A stretch of DNA of 64,000 bases, from NCBI GenBank assembly GCA_016700155.1, contig CP065001.1, positions 2,976,001-3,040,000 on the forward strand, in the 5' to 3' direction. The position numbers and the translations under genes were made by a program. This document shows, in pieces, positions 34,786 through 44,883 of this stretch (its first letter is position 1; every line of letters starts with the position of its first letter). Source of the DNA: Ignavibacteriales bacterium. GTDB lineage: Bacteria > Bacteroidota > Ignavibacteria > Ignavibacteriales > Ignavibacteriaceae. The notes beneath the pieces were generated by a model. The model ran no database searches and was not told where the DNA came from. It saw only the letters and a program-made list of their open reading frames with translations.

Positions 34786-36189
34786 ATGAAAAACCTACTG
34801 ATAATTTTAATCCTGATTTTAATAAGCTATAGTAACGTCCACCCGCAGGATCTGACGCGCACTTATGCTCTCTACCTGCCGGCAATTGCAAGTGAGCACA
34901 AGGAGTATCATGAACAGATTAATGCCAGTCTTCAATACTATGCTAAGCTGAATCCTGAACTCATTTACTATTATATAAAATATCTCGACGCTCGCTTTAA
35001 ACAAAATATTTCAAACCCTGACTCAAATCATTATAACCAGTTACTAGCATTTGAAAAAGAATTAGCGTTAGAACGTAATGAGTGGATTTCAAAAATAAAG
35101 GGGGAAGCATGGGATCATGTTAATTCATGGATTGAATATAGAAGTATCGCTTCACTTTATAATGAATTTGATGTTGACCGGACTGAAATGAAAGAAACAA
35201 AGCAAACAATTCAGATTGATGAACAATTAAAAGACTATTTTGTTTTTTTGTATTTGTCTCTTCCTGAGCATAAGAATTTTGATAAAGCTGAAGATTACAA
35301 ACGATTGATAAATTCCCGCACTAAAACCATTGTTAATAATCTCTCGTTAGCATATGAGAATGCGGGCGCACTCAGTAACAATGAAAAGGATTCAGTAATT
35401 GCAACTGTCATGCAGTATCCGTTTCTCCTAAAAAGTTATTACCGCAAATATTTTGCAAATACAACCGATTTTGAGTTATATGAATTATTTGATGAATTCT
35501 ATAAAACCGATTACCGTGTTTATAATGAACTTTTTGTCACAGGTTCTTACTTGTTGGGTAACATTAATGGTGAAGAAAGCTTCAATTTATCCGGTGAAAG
35601 ATTTCCATTTTATGCAGGACCAAACACATACAATTTAAAAGTCGAGGCTAGAAATAATTTTAATGCCGGTATTGGATTTAAATTAAAGCTTGTGGAAAAA
35701 AAATCCATGCTATCATACTTGAAGTTTGTGTTCTTATATGGTGTTGGAACAGTAGCCGAAAATAGAAGCAATTATCCAAGGATTAGATATTTAGATACTA
35801 TTCTCCCGGGACGAAAAGCATTTCGTGGAAATATAATTGCAGAAGATATTTCTTTTTCAAACAAACGATATTTTCAAGTGATGGCATCATTACCCGTGAT
35901 GTGGATCTTTCGGGATTTGTCAGCAGAAATTGGTATAAGTTACTCTAATTTCAACCTTGATTACTCAACGAGCGTTAAAAGGGATGAAAACCCCGAAGTT
36001 TTTAACTCTGATGAACCGGGGGATTATGATACATCACCAATTAATAAAAACTACAATATTTCTGAATCAGAAGTAGCGCCGTTTATTACTCTAAACTACC
36101 TGCTCTATGACAGATTTAATTTCAGAGCGACTTATATAGGGCCTGATCTAATAAGTTTTGGTATTGATATAGTTGCTGTACAGTTTTAA
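34786..36189 (+). CDS. Hypothetical secreted protein, possible outer-membrane beta-barrel C-terminus
   Basis: This protein has about 467 residues and no recognised family. A signal peptide (MKNLLIILILILISYSNVHPQ) leads into a helical region (~25-245) rich in Tyr, Glu and Lys. The C-terminal half has alternating strands (NLKVEARNNFNAGIGFKLK, YFQVMASLPVMWIF, FNFRATYIGPDLISFGIDI) ending in VAVQF, a terminal pattern typical of outer-membrane barrels. An ATG at 34759 is in frame, but 34786 has GGGG seven bases upstream and restores the signal peptide. It follows the PstS-like gene by ~90 bases. Confidence 0.75.
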   Translation: MKNLLIILILILISYSNVHPQDLTRTYALYLPAIASEHKEYHEQINASLQYYAKLNPELIYYYIKYLDARFKQNISNPDSNHYNQLLAFEKELALERNEWISKIKGEAWDHVNSWIEYRSIASLYNEFDVDRTEMKETKQTIQIDEQLKDYFVFLYLSLPEHKNFDKAEDYKRLINSRTKTIVNNLSLAYENAGALSNNEKDSVIATVMQYPFLLKSYYRKYFANTTDFELYELFDEFYKTDYRVYNELFVTGSYLLGNINGEESFNLSGERFPFYAGPNTYNLKVEARNNFNAGIGFKLKLVEKKSMLSYLKFVFLYGVGTVAENRSNYPRIRYLDTILPGRKAFRGNIIAEDISFSNKRYFQVMASLPVMWIFRDLSAEIGISYSNFNLDYSTSVKRDENPEVFNSDEPGDYDTSPINKNYNISESEVAPFITLNYLLYDRFNFRATYIGPDLISFGIDIVAVQF

Positions 36190-36195
36190 TTGTGA

Positions 36196-36224
36196 TGCCC
36201 GATAAATTTACAATTTATCGGGCA
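36196..36224 (+). terminator. Hairpin after the secreted unknown gene
   Basis: TGCCCGATAAATT (36196-36208) and AATTTATCGGGCA (36212-36224) pair over 13 bp around a 3-base loop, seven bases past the stop. There is no T-tract, so termination may be weak or factor-dependent. Confidence 0.6.
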
Positions 36225-36319
36225 CACTTCAGCTTTGAGAACATCATTCTCTAAATTTGAATTACCTCCCTTTTTCGGTAAATTTCTCCCCGATTTTTAA
36301 AATAATATTGAATTGATTT

Positions 36320-38773
36320 ATGCGATATCCATTTGCCGAAGTTGAATCCCGGTGGCAAAAATTCTGGGAAGAAAATAAAATTTATAGAACTGATTTTTCA
36401 AACGATAAAGAAAAACTTTATACCCTCGTAATGTTCATTTATCCTTCCGGTGCAAAACTGCACTGCGGACATTGGTATAACTACGGTCCAACCGATACCT
36501 GGGCTAGATTCAAAAAGCTAAAAGGTTATAATGTATTTGAACCGATGGGTTACGATGCCTTTGGTTTACCTGCTGAAAATTATGCAATCAAAACAGGTAT
36601 TCACCCTTATGACAGCACAATAAAAAATATTGCCGACATACGTGACCAGTTAAAACGAATGGGATGTATGTACGACTGGAACGCTGAGTTAATGACATGT
36701 GTTCCGGAATATTATAAATGGAATCAATGGTTATTTCTGCAACTCTACAAAAAAGGATTAGCGTACAGAAAAAATGCACCCGTGAACTGGTGTCCTAAAG
36801 ACAATACCGTTCTCGCAAATGAACAGGTTTTGAATGACGGTACTTGTGAGCGATGCGGAACAGTTGTTATCCAAAAAAATCTTACGCAGTGGTTTTTTAA
36901 AATAACCGACTATGCCGAAGAACTTCTGCAGGGACTTGATAAAATAAACTGGCCAGAAAAAACCAAATCCATGCAGCGCAACTGGATCGGCAAAAGTGTC
37001 GGAGCTGAAGTTCATTTCAAGATAGACGGAACTGAAAATGGTATAAAAGTTTTTACTACCAGACCGGATACTCTTTTCGGTGCAACATACATGGTTCTTG
37101 CACCGGAACATTCTTTAGTTGTCCAGATAACTACACCTGAAAATAAAAATGCCGTTGAAGCTTACAAAGATTCTATCAAATCAATGACCGAGATTGACAG
37201 AACTTCAACCGTGAAAGAAAAAACAGGAGTGTTTACCGGAGCGTATGCAATCAATCCGGCTAACAATAAAAAAATTCCTATCTGGATTGCAGATTATGTT
37301 TTAACAACATACGGTACAGGCGCTATAATGGCTGTTCCGGGACAGGATGAGCGTGATTGGGAATTTGCCGAAAAATTTAATCTGCCGATTTTAAGAACCG
37401 TTCAGCCATCAGAAGGATTTGAAGGAAAAGCTTTTACTGAAGATGGTCCGGCAATCGAAAGTGATTTTTTAAACGGACTTTATGTCGCTGATGCTAAACA
37501 AAAAATGATTTCCTGGCTCGAAGAAAAAGGAATCGGAAAAAGTAAAATAAATTACCGGTTGAGAGATTGGCTAATTTCACGTCAACGATATTGGGGAACA
37601 CCGATACCAATAATTCACTGCCCTAATTGCGGTGAAGTAGCAGTTAGCCAAGATGAGTTGCCTGTCGAACTTCCTTATGAAGTTGAATTTAAACCAACAG
37701 GAGAATCTCCGTTAACTTCAAATCAGAAGTTCATGAATGTTAAATGTCCTAAGTGCGGCACTGATTCAAAACGTGATCCTGACACGATGGATACATTTGT
37801 TGATTCATCATGGTATTACCTCAGGTATCTGAATCCTAAAATATCTGACAAAATGTTTGATGATACACTTGCTGAAAAATGGACACCGGTCGATATGTAT
37901 GTCGGTGGTGCCGAACACGCTGTAATGCATTTGCTGTACGCACGATTCATTCACAAATTTTTACGTGATATGAAAATGGTCAACAGTGATGAACCATTTC
38001 AAACTCTTGTTCACCAGGGAACAATTACGAATGACGGCGCAAAGATGTCAAAGTCAAAAGGAAATATTGTTAACCCCGATGAGTTCACTGTAAAATTTGG
38101 AGCTGATGTTTTCAGACTTTACCTGATGTTTATGGGTCCTTACGAACTTGGCGGAGATTGGAGTGATAAAGGAATTTCGGGAACAGATAGGTTCGTTCAA
38201 AGATCCTATGATGTTTTTCTGAATCATAAAGATTTTAGTAAGAGCAACTTTGCTGATATAAAGTATGATTTACAATCGCTCAATGATGCTGAGAAATCGC
38301 TTTACAGAAAAGTTAACCAGACAATCAAAAAGTATGAAGATGAAGTAAACAATTTCAGGTTTAATACTGCAATTGCCGCATTGATGGAATTGTTGAATGA
38401 AATAAAATCAATCGAGAGTTGCAGAGAACAAATCCGTACTTATGTGCTTGAACGGTTTGCAGTAATGCTTGCGTCTGTTGCACCGCATCTTGGGGAGGAA
38501 TGCTGGAACATATTAGGAAATGAAAAATCGCTTTTTGAAAAACCCGTTTGGTTTGAATTTGATCCCGCTGCATTGATTGAAGATACTGTTAATATTGCTG
38601 TTCAGGTTAACGGCAAACTCCGTTCAACAATCAGTGTTGCAATGAACAGTGAGCAGGATGCCGTTAAATCAATAGTGTTCGCCGATGAGAAAGTAACCAA
38701 ATTCACTGACGGCAAAACAATAGTGAAAGAAATATTCGTAAAGAATAAAATTTATAACATAGTAGTAAAATAA
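36320..38773 (+). CDS. leuS: Leucine--tRNA ligase
   Basis: This 817-residue class I tRNA synthetase charges tRNA-Leu. It starts RYPFAEVESRWQKFWEE, the typical opening. The HIGH motif is HCGH (His48-His51, in PSGAKLHCGHWYNYGPTD) and the KMSKS motif is intact (575-579). The zinc-knuckle segment CPKDNTVLANEQ...CERCG and the editing domain with TTYGTGAIMAVPGQDERD are present. Tryptophan after the HIGH motif (HWYNY) in place of the common HPxGY is a lineage variant. The start is supported by family alignment; no strong ribosome site is visible. Confidence 0.97.
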   Translation: MRYPFAEVESRWQKFWEENKIYRTDFSNDKEKLYTLVMFIYPSGAKLHCGHWYNYGPTDTWARFKKLKGYNVFEPMGYDAFGLPAENYAIKTGIHPYDSTIKNIADIRDQLKRMGCMYDWNAELMTCVPEYYKWNQWLFLQLYKKGLAYRKNAPVNWCPKDNTVLANEQVLNDGTCERCGTVVIQKNLTQWFFKITDYAEELLQGLDKINWPEKTKSMQRNWIGKSVGAEVHFKIDGTENGIKVFTTRPDTLFGATYMVLAPEHSLVVQITTPENKNAVEAYKDSIKSMTEIDRTSTVKEKTGVFTGAYAINPANNKKIPIWIADYVLTTYGTGAIMAVPGQDERDWEFAEKFNLPILRTVQPSEGFEGKAFTEDGPAIESDFLNGLYVADAKQKMISWLEEKGIGKSKINYRLRDWLISRQRYWGTPIPIIHCPNCGEVAVSQDELPVELPYEVEFKPTGESPLTSNQKFMNVKCPKCGTDSKRDPDTMDTFVDSSWYYLRYLNPKISDKMFDDTLAEKWTPVDMYVGGAEHAVMHLLYARFIHKFLRDMKMVNSDEPFQTLVHQGTITNDGAKMSKSKGNIVNPDEFTVKFGADVFRLYLMFMGPYELGGDWSDKGISGTDRFVQRSYDVFLNHKDFSKSNFADIKYDLQSLNDAEKSLYRKVNQTIKKYEDEVNNFRFNTAIAALMELLNEIKSIESCREQIRTYVLERFAVMLASVAPHLGEECWNILGNEKSLFEKPVWFEFDPAALIEDTVNIAVQVNGKLRSTISVAMNSEQDAVKSIVFADEKVTKFTDGKTIVKEIFVKNKIYNIVVK

Positions 38774-38776
38774 AAC

Positions 38777-38847
38777 TAACCACTAAGACACTTAGTTCAC
38801 TAAGAAGCACTAAGTGAAACTATGTGTTCTTAGTGCCTTAGTGGTTA
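38777..38847. repeat. Inverted repeat with AACCACTAAG units
   Basis: The segment from TAACCACTAAGACACTTAG (38777-38795) pairs with CTTAGTGCCTTAGTGGTTA (38829-38847), allowing a few mismatches. The unit CACTAAG recurs within. It lies between leuS and serS, 14 bases before the serS start. It may be a terminator, an mRNA structure or a dispersed repeat. Confidence 0.65.
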
Positions 38848-38860
38848 AAAAAGGAATAAA

Positions 38861-40138
38861 ATGTTAGACCTAAAATATATCCGCGAGAATCCTGAACTAG
38901 TAAAACAAGGTATCATCAACAAAAATGAAAAGGACAGAGTTGATGAGATACTCGCCCTTGATGAGCAAAGAAGAAACTTCATCTTAAAGACCGACGAACT
39001 GAAAGCAAAACGCAACCAGGTAAGCGCGCAAATTCCGCAAATGAAAAAGGCAGGGCAGGATACAACTTCCGTTCTGGTTGAAATGAAAAAAGTTTCAGAT
39101 GAAATAACTGATCTTGATTCCCAGCTAAAAGATGTTGAAGAAAAGTTAAATGATATCCTGATGTACATTCCCAATCTTCCTCACTCAAGTGTACCTGTTG
39201 GAAAATCAGCGGCAGATAATGTTGAAGTAAGACAATGGCTGCCGGAAGGGTTTTCATTTAATAAAGAAGAAAAAGTTTTAGATCACATTGAACTTGGTAA
39301 AAAATTAAAGATACTCGACTTTGAACGAGGCGCAAAAATTTCAGGTTCAGGTTTCCCGCTTTATCTTGGTAAAGGCGCAACACTGGAAAGAGCATTGATT
39401 AATTTTATGCTCGACCTTCATCTTACACAACATGGTTACAGTGAAGTATTTCCGCCGTTCCTTGTTAACCGCGACTCAATGAAGGGAACCGGACAAATCC
39501 CGAAGATGGAAGAAGACATGTACAACATCGAAAAAGACGGACTCTTCCCTATTCCAACTGCAGAGGTTCCGATTACAAATATTTACCGTAACGACATTTT
39601 AAGTGAGCAGGAATTGCCTCTTAAGTATGTAGGATATTCAGCATGTTTCAGACGTGAAGCCGGATCTTATGGAAAAGAATCAAAAGGATTTTTGCGCGTT
39701 CACCAGTTCAACAAAGTAGAGATGGTTAAGTTCGTTAAACCGGAAACTTCTTTTGATGAACTTGAACTGTTAGTAAAAGATGCCGAAGATGTTTTGCAGG
39801 CATTAAAAATACCTTACAGGATTTTAATGTTGTGTACCGGTGATTTGAGTTTCTCTGCTGCAAAGTGTTATGATATAGAAACCTGGTCTCCAGCAGAAAA
39901 CCGTTGGCTTGAAGCTTCATCATGCAGTAACTTTGAAAATTTCCAGGCACGAAGAGCAAACATCCGTTTCAGGAATGAAGCAACGAAGAAACCCGAGTTT
40001 GTTCATACACTTAATGGTTCAGGTTTAGCCACAAGCAGACTGATGGTTTCACTGCTTGAAAACTATCAGACTCCTGAAGGTAAAATTATTGTTCCGAAAG
40101 TACTTCAGAAGTACACCGGATTTGAGATCATCGACTAA
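38861..40138 (+). CDS. serS: Serine--tRNA ligase
   Basis: This 425-residue class II synthetase charges tRNA-Ser (and tRNA-Sec where present). The N-terminal coiled-coil arm (residues ~25-105: ILALDEQRRNFILKTDELKAKR and onward) binds the tRNA. The catalytic domain shows motif 2 in YSACFRREAGSYGKESKGFLR and motif 3 in HTLNGSGLATSRLMVSLLEN. GGAAT sits eight bases upstream of the ATG. It follows leuS after a hairpin repeat. Confidence 0.97.
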   Translation: MLDLKYIRENPELVKQGIINKNEKDRVDEILALDEQRRNFILKTDELKAKRNQVSAQIPQMKKAGQDTTSVLVEMKKVSDEITDLDSQLKDVEEKLNDILMYIPNLPHSSVPVGKSAADNVEVRQWLPEGFSFNKEEKVLDHIELGKKLKILDFERGAKISGSGFPLYLGKGATLERALINFMLDLHLTQHGYSEVFPPFLVNRDSMKGTGQIPKMEEDMYNIEKDGLFPIPTAEVPITNIYRNDILSEQELPLKYVGYSACFRREAGSYGKESKGFLRVHQFNKVEMVKFVKPETSFDELELLVKDAEDVLQALKIPYRILMLCTGDLSFSAAKCYDIETWSPAENRWLEASSCSNFENFQARRANIRFRNEATKKPEFVHTLNGSGLATSRLMVSLLENYQTPEGKIIVPKVLQKYTGFEIID

Positions 40139-40151
40139 TCAGAAAAAAATA

Positions 40152-40227
40152 GTACACTGATTTAAGTTTTTAACTCTGATTTTTTCAGACCATACCTGAT
40201 CTTATTCAATCATAAAAATCAGTGTAC
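40152..40227. other. Long-loop inverted repeat between serS and ABC genes
   Basis: GTACACTGATTT (40152-40163) and AAATCAGTGTAC (40216-40227) are perfect 12-bp complements with a 52-base spacer. It lies in the 110-base gap upstream of the exporter pair and may be a terminator-like structure, an operator pair or a fossil repeat. Confidence 0.5.
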
Positions 40228-40248
40228 AATTCCTACTAATATTTATTA

Positions 40249-41997
40249 ATGAAAAACTTATATAAACTAAAAAAATATTTTACCCGTTATAAATCAAAAC
40301 TCCTTTGGGGATTTTTATTTATTCTTTTATCAAATGCAGGGACTGTACTTCTCCCTATACTTCTTAAAGATGCAATTAACGTTCTCGAAAAAGTTGCAAC
40401 AACAAACGATCTGATTTTTTACGGCACCTGGATAGTAATCACTTCATTGGTCGCTGGTATTTTCAGATTCCTGATTCGTCAAACTATTATTGTTGTTTCA
40501 AGAGAGATTGAATATGATCTGCGTCATGATTTCTGGGAACATATACAAAAACTTCCGTTGAGATATTTTCAGAATAACTCTACAGGGAATATTATGGCGC
40601 ATGCAACAAATGATATAAACGCAGTGAGAACATTTCTCGGTCCCGCAGTGATGTACTCGACAGATACGTTGATAAGATTTTTAATGGTGATCGGAATAAT
40701 GTTATCAATAGATGTCCGTCTGACCATATACGCTTTAATTCCTCTTCCGCTTTTATCGTATGGAGTTTTCAGAGTTGGAAAATTAATTCATGCCAAGTAC
40801 ACAAAGATCCAGGAGAAGTTTGCTGAACTGACAACCAAAGCTCAGGAAAATTTTTCTGGAATAAGAGTTATCAAATCTTATGTTCGCGAAGATCATGAAA
40901 TAAATAAATTCAATGAAATGAGCCGCGACTATCTTGGAACAAATATGAACCTTGTAAGAGTACAAGCCTTGATAATGCCTATACTTGTGCTTATAACCGG
41001 ATTGTCAATTATACTCGTTATCTGGTTAGGTGGGACAAATGTGATTAACAAAACTCTTACACTCGGTGAGATGACCGCATTTATAATTTATCTCGGAATT
41101 CTTATCTGGCCTATGATCGCATTCGGATGGGTAATTAATATTGTCCAGCAGGGTGAGGCAAGTATGAAACGAATTAATAAAATATTTGCTGAACCATTTG
41201 AAATACACGACTCTGAATCAACAAAGCACGAAGTCAAAGATATTAAAGGTGAAATAACTGTTAATAATGTTAGTTTCAGATACAGCGAGAACCTTCCTGA
41301 TGTATTAAAAAATATAAATTTGAAAATCCCTGTTGGTTCTACCACAGCTATAATGGGTTATACAGGCTCGGGAAAAACTTCTTTCATTAATCTTATTCCC
41401 AGGTTATATGATGTAACCGGCGGAGAACTGCTTATTGATGGCATTAATGTAAAAGACATTTCTGTTTCAATATTAAGAACAAAAATCGGTGTTGTTCAGC
41501 AGGAATCATTTTTATTTTCTGATACCGTTATGAATAATCTTTCTTATGGTTTAAGAAATGTTAATGAAGAACGAATAAAACAAGTTTCTTCAATAGCACA
41601 GTTTGATAAAGATGTGGAATCATTCCCGCAAGGTTACAGCACAATGGTTGGTGAACGCGGAATAACTTTTTCCGGCGGACAGAAACAAAGAGCGTCACTG
41701 GCAAGAGCATTAGCTATTGATCCTAAAATATTAATACTTGATGATTCCTTCTCAGCAGTTGATACACATACAGAGGAAGAAATCCTGAAAAATCTAAAAC
41801 AGTTTATGAAAAATAGGACAAGTATTATTATCAGTCATAGGATTTCAACTGTGAAAGATGCGGATAAAATTATTGTTCTGTCAAACGGAACAATAAAAGA
41901 AGAAGGAACTCACGAACAACTTGTAAACCTTGGCGGAATTTATGCTGATCTGCATTTCAAACAATTACTCGAAAAAGAATTAGAAGAATTAAATTGA
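40249..41997 (+). CDS. ABC transporter, permease-ATPase half with degenerate catalytic site
   Basis: This is a 582-residue type IV exporter half-transporter with six membrane helices (residues ~15-300) and a C-terminal ATPase. Walker A is GYTGSGKTS (370-378) and the signature is FSGGQKQR. The Walker B end reads ILILDDSFSAVD, so the catalytic Glu is Asp499. The H-loop is ISHRIS. The altered Glu marks the non-hydrolysing site of heterodimeric exporters. The partner gene follows 9 bases downstream. The substrate (lipid, drug or peptide) is unknown. Confidence 0.94.
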   Translation: MKNLYKLKKYFTRYKSKLLWGFLFILLSNAGTVLLPILLKDAINVLEKVATTNDLIFYGTWIVITSLVAGIFRFLIRQTIIVVSREIEYDLRHDFWEHIQKLPLRYFQNNSTGNIMAHATNDINAVRTFLGPAVMYSTDTLIRFLMVIGIMLSIDVRLTIYALIPLPLLSYGVFRVGKLIHAKYTKIQEKFAELTTKAQENFSGIRVIKSYVREDHEINKFNEMSRDYLGTNMNLVRVQALIMPILVLITGLSIILVIWLGGTNVINKTLTLGEMTAFIIYLGILIWPMIAFGWVINIVQQGEASMKRINKIFAEPFEIHDSESTKHEVKDIKGEITVNNVSFRYSENLPDVLKNINLKIPVGSTTAIMGYTGSGKTSFINLIPRLYDVTGGELLIDGINVKDISVSILRTKIGVVQQESFLFSDTVMNNLSYGLRNVNEERIKQVSSIAQFDKDVESFPQGYSTMVGERGITFSGGQKQRASLARALAIDPKILILDDSFSAVDTHTEEEILKNLKQFMKNRTSIIISHRISTVKDADKIIVLSNGTIKEEGTHEQLVNLGGIYADLHFKQLLEKELEELN

Positions 41998-42006
41998 TTT
42001 TAAGTT

Positions 42007-43800
42007 ATGGCTAACGATTATAAAAACGATGATGAAGTATTGGGTAAAGCGTATGACTCCCGTTTGATGCGGCGTTTGTTAGGCTACATTAAACCGTATA
42101 AGAAGTATGTTATCTTCGCAATATTTTTTAATGTTGTGGTAGCTGCGTTAGGTCCGCTTCGACCATATCTTACAAAGATCGCCATTGATGATTACATTGC
42201 TCACTCCAACTACAATGGTTTGTTGTACATAAGTATTGCGTTGTTTGCTTCACTTATGTTTCAGGCGGCGATACAATACTTTTTAACTTACTACACTCAG
42301 CTACTCGGACAAAAAACTATTTATGATTTGCGTTCACAAATTTTCGCACATACGCAGAAACTTGCTCTGAAATATTTTGATAAAACACCTATCGGCAGGC
42401 TTGTTACACGTACTACAAATGATGTTGAATCTTTAAATGAATTATTTTCATCCGGCATTGTAATGGTGTTCAGCGATGTGTTTATCATCTTATGGATACT
42501 TGGTTTTATGTTCTTCATGGACATTCCCCTTTCATTAGTTACACTTTCTGTTCTGCCTGTTTTGATTTACGGAACATTTCTGTTCAGAAAAAAAGTACGT
42601 GAGAGTTACAGGGATGTAAGACTTCACCTTGCAAGATTAAATGCTTATATGCAGGAACACGTAACCGGGATGAATGTTGTTCAGATATTCCATAAAGAAA
42701 AAGATGAACTGAAAAGATTTTCCGATATTAATAATGATTACAGGACTGCGAACATTAAATCAATTTTTTATTACGCAGTATTTTTCCCCGGTGTGGAATT
42801 GTTAAGCTCAATTGCTATTGCACTTATCATCTGGTATGGCGGCGGTGAGATAATACAGGGCACACTAACACTTGGTGTTTTGTTCGCTTTCATTCAATAC
42901 ACAGAAATGTTTTTCAGACCGATAAGAGATCTATCGGAAAAGTATAACATTATGCAGACCGCTATGGCATCATCTGAAAGAATCTTTAAACTGCTTGATG
43001 ATAAAACATTTATTAAAAATCCTGAAAGCCCTGTTACATTAAATGGTGTAAAAGGCGGAATAGATTTTAAGAATGTCTGGTTCGCTTATAATAACGATGA
43101 CTATGTACTTAAAGATATTTCATTCAGTATAAAACCAGGTGAAACTGTTGCGATTGTCGGTCACACAGGCGCCGGCAAAACAAGCATCATTAATATTCTT
43201 ACAAGATTTTATGACATCAGCAAAGGCTCAATTTTATTGGATGGAATTGATATCAGGAATTTAGACAAACGTGAACTGAGGAAATATATTTCAATCGTAC
43301 TTCAGGATGTTTTTCTTTTTTCAGGAGATATAAAGAATAATATAAATCTTGGCAACGACGATATTCCTGAAGAGAGAATTATTGCAGCAGCAAAATATGT
43401 GGGTGCCGACAAATTCATCGAAACACTTCCCGGCAAATATTCTGAAATAGTAAAAGAACGCGGCGCAACATTAAGCGTTGGACAAAAACAGTTAATCTCT
43501 TTTGCCCGCGCATTAGCTTATGATCCACGCATTCTCATTCTTGATGAAGCAACTTCAAGTGTTGATACGGAAACAGAACAGCTTATTCAAAGAGCGATTG
43601 AAAAACTTTTAGTCGGAAGAACCGCAATTGTAATTGCTCACAGACTTTCAACTATACAAAGCGCGGATAAAATAATTGTTATGCACAAAGGTGAGTTAAG
43701 AGAAACAGGAACTCACCAGGAACTTCTTGCTAAACGCGGAATTTATTATAAATTGTATCAGCTTCAATATAAAGATCAGGAAATAACAAAAGCCGTTTAA
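42007..43800 (+). CDS. ABC transporter, permease-ATPase half with intact catalytic site
   Basis: This is a 597-residue partner of the preceding half-transporter. It has an N-terminal six-helix membrane domain and an ATPase with Walker A GHTGAGKTS, signature LSVGQKQL (the 'SGG' is SVG) and complete Walker B ILILDEATSSVD (Glu514). The H-loop is IAHRLS. The non-canonical signature complements the partner's degenerate Walker B, as in TM287/288 and BmrCD. Nine bases separate the two genes. fbp follows 32 bases on and may be in the same unit. Confidence 0.95.
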   Translation: MANDYKNDDEVLGKAYDSRLMRRLLGYIKPYKKYVIFAIFFNVVVAALGPLRPYLTKIAIDDYIAHSNYNGLLYISIALFASLMFQAAIQYFLTYYTQLLGQKTIYDLRSQIFAHTQKLALKYFDKTPIGRLVTRTTNDVESLNELFSSGIVMVFSDVFIILWILGFMFFMDIPLSLVTLSVLPVLIYGTFLFRKKVRESYRDVRLHLARLNAYMQEHVTGMNVVQIFHKEKDELKRFSDINNDYRTANIKSIFYYAVFFPGVELLSSIAIALIIWYGGGEIIQGTLTLGVLFAFIQYTEMFFRPIRDLSEKYNIMQTAMASSERIFKLLDDKTFIKNPESPVTLNGVKGGIDFKNVWFAYNNDDYVLKDISFSIKPGETVAIVGHTGAGKTSIINILTRFYDISKGSILLDGIDIRNLDKRELRKYISIVLQDVFLFSGDIKNNINLGNDDIPEERIIAAAKYVGADKFIETLPGKYSEIVKERGATLSVGQKQLISFARALAYDPRILILDEATSSVDTETEQLIQRAIEKLLVGRTAIVIAHRLSTIQSADKIIVMHKGELRETGTHQELLAKRGIYYKLYQLQYKDQEITKAV

Positions 43801-43832
43801 TAATTCCATATTAATTGAGAGGAGAGCAATCA

Positions 43833-44864
43833 ATGGAAAAAGTCCGGTTCATGACGCTTGCCCGTCACATTATTGAAGGGGAAAAACTACATCCTGAAGC
43901 GACAGGAGAATTGTCAAAGCTGTTATCAGATCTGTCACTCGCAGCAAAAGTCATTTCACTTGAAGTAAACAAAGCGGGTCTGGTTGATATACTTGGTTTC
44001 ACAGGTGACAGTAACGTTCACGGTGAGCAGGTAAAAAAACTTGATATGTTTGCTCACGATATGATGTTCAGAGCAATGGATCACGGGGGACATCTTTGCG
44101 TAATGGCATCTGAGGAGGAGGAAGATATAATACACATTCCAGACAGGTTCAACATTGGAAAGTACGTCCTGCTTTTCGATCCGCTTGATGGCTCATCAAA
44201 TATTGATGCTAACATTAGTATCGGAACAATATTTTCAATTTACAGGAGAATAACTCCTGACGGTAAACCCGGAACTCTCGAAGATTGTCTGCAGCAGGGA
44301 ATGTACCAGGTTGCCGCTGGATATATTGTTTATGGCTCAAGCACAATACTTGTCTATTCTGCAGGTCACGGTGCACACGGATTCACTCTTGATCCTTCAT
44401 TCGGAGAGTTTCTTCTTTCACATCCCAACATGAAAACACCGAAGAAATCTAAAATTTACAGTATCAATGAAGGCAATTATCTTTACTGGCACCCGGGCTT
44501 AAAAAAATACATCAAGTATTTGCAGGAGGAAGACAAAACAACAAGCAGACCATACTCTTCCAGGTACATCGGATCAATGGTTGCCGATATTCATCGTAAC
44601 TTGTTGTACGGAGGAATATTTATGTATCCTGCTGATTCAAGAAGTCCAAACGGCAAATTAAGATTGATGTATGAGTGTAACCCTATGTCATTTATTGTTG
44701 AGGCTGCCGGTGGAAGAGCTTCAAATGGTAAGCAGAGAATACTTGAAGTTAAACCATCTTCGCTTCATCAAAGAACACCTATCTTTATTGGTAGTGAAGA
44801 AGATGTTAAGATGGTAGAAGAGTTTATGGCGAAAGAAGAATTAGTTGAGCAGGGAGTGAAGTAA
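43833..44864 (+). CDS. fbp: Class 1 fructose-1,6-bisphosphatase
   Basis: This 343-residue enzyme hydrolyses fructose-1,6-bisphosphate to fructose-6-phosphate in gluconeogenesis. The metal-binding signature LLFDPLDGSSNIDANISIGT is intact, as are MASEEEEDI and the substrate loop PSSRYIGSMVADIHRNLLYGG (in part: YIGSMVADIHRNLL). The frame extends upstream to a TTG at 43815, but the ATG at 43833 has GGAGAG ten bases before it. It follows the ABC pair and is closed by a strong terminator. Confidence 0.95.
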   Translation: MEKVRFMTLARHIIEGEKLHPEATGELSKLLSDLSLAAKVISLEVNKAGLVDILGFTGDSNVHGEQVKKLDMFAHDMMFRAMDHGGHLCVMASEEEEDIIHIPDRFNIGKYVLLFDPLDGSSNIDANISIGTIFSIYRRITPDGKPGTLEDCLQQGMYQVAAGYIVYGSSTILVYSAGHGAHGFTLDPSFGEFLLSHPNMKTPKKSKIYSINEGNYLYWHPGLKKYIKYLQEEDKTTSRPYSSRYIGSMVADIHRNLLYGGIFMYPADSRSPNGKLRLMYECNPMSFIVEAAGGRASNGKQRILEVKPSSLHQRTPIFIGSEEDVKMVEEFMAKEELVEQGVK

Positions 44865-44883
44865 AGAAGTCAGAATTTATTTG

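Noticed and set aside
38777..38847. CRISPR array
   Set aside because: Repeat units are short and imperfect, with no regular spacers and no cas genes. It is an inverted repeat, not an array.
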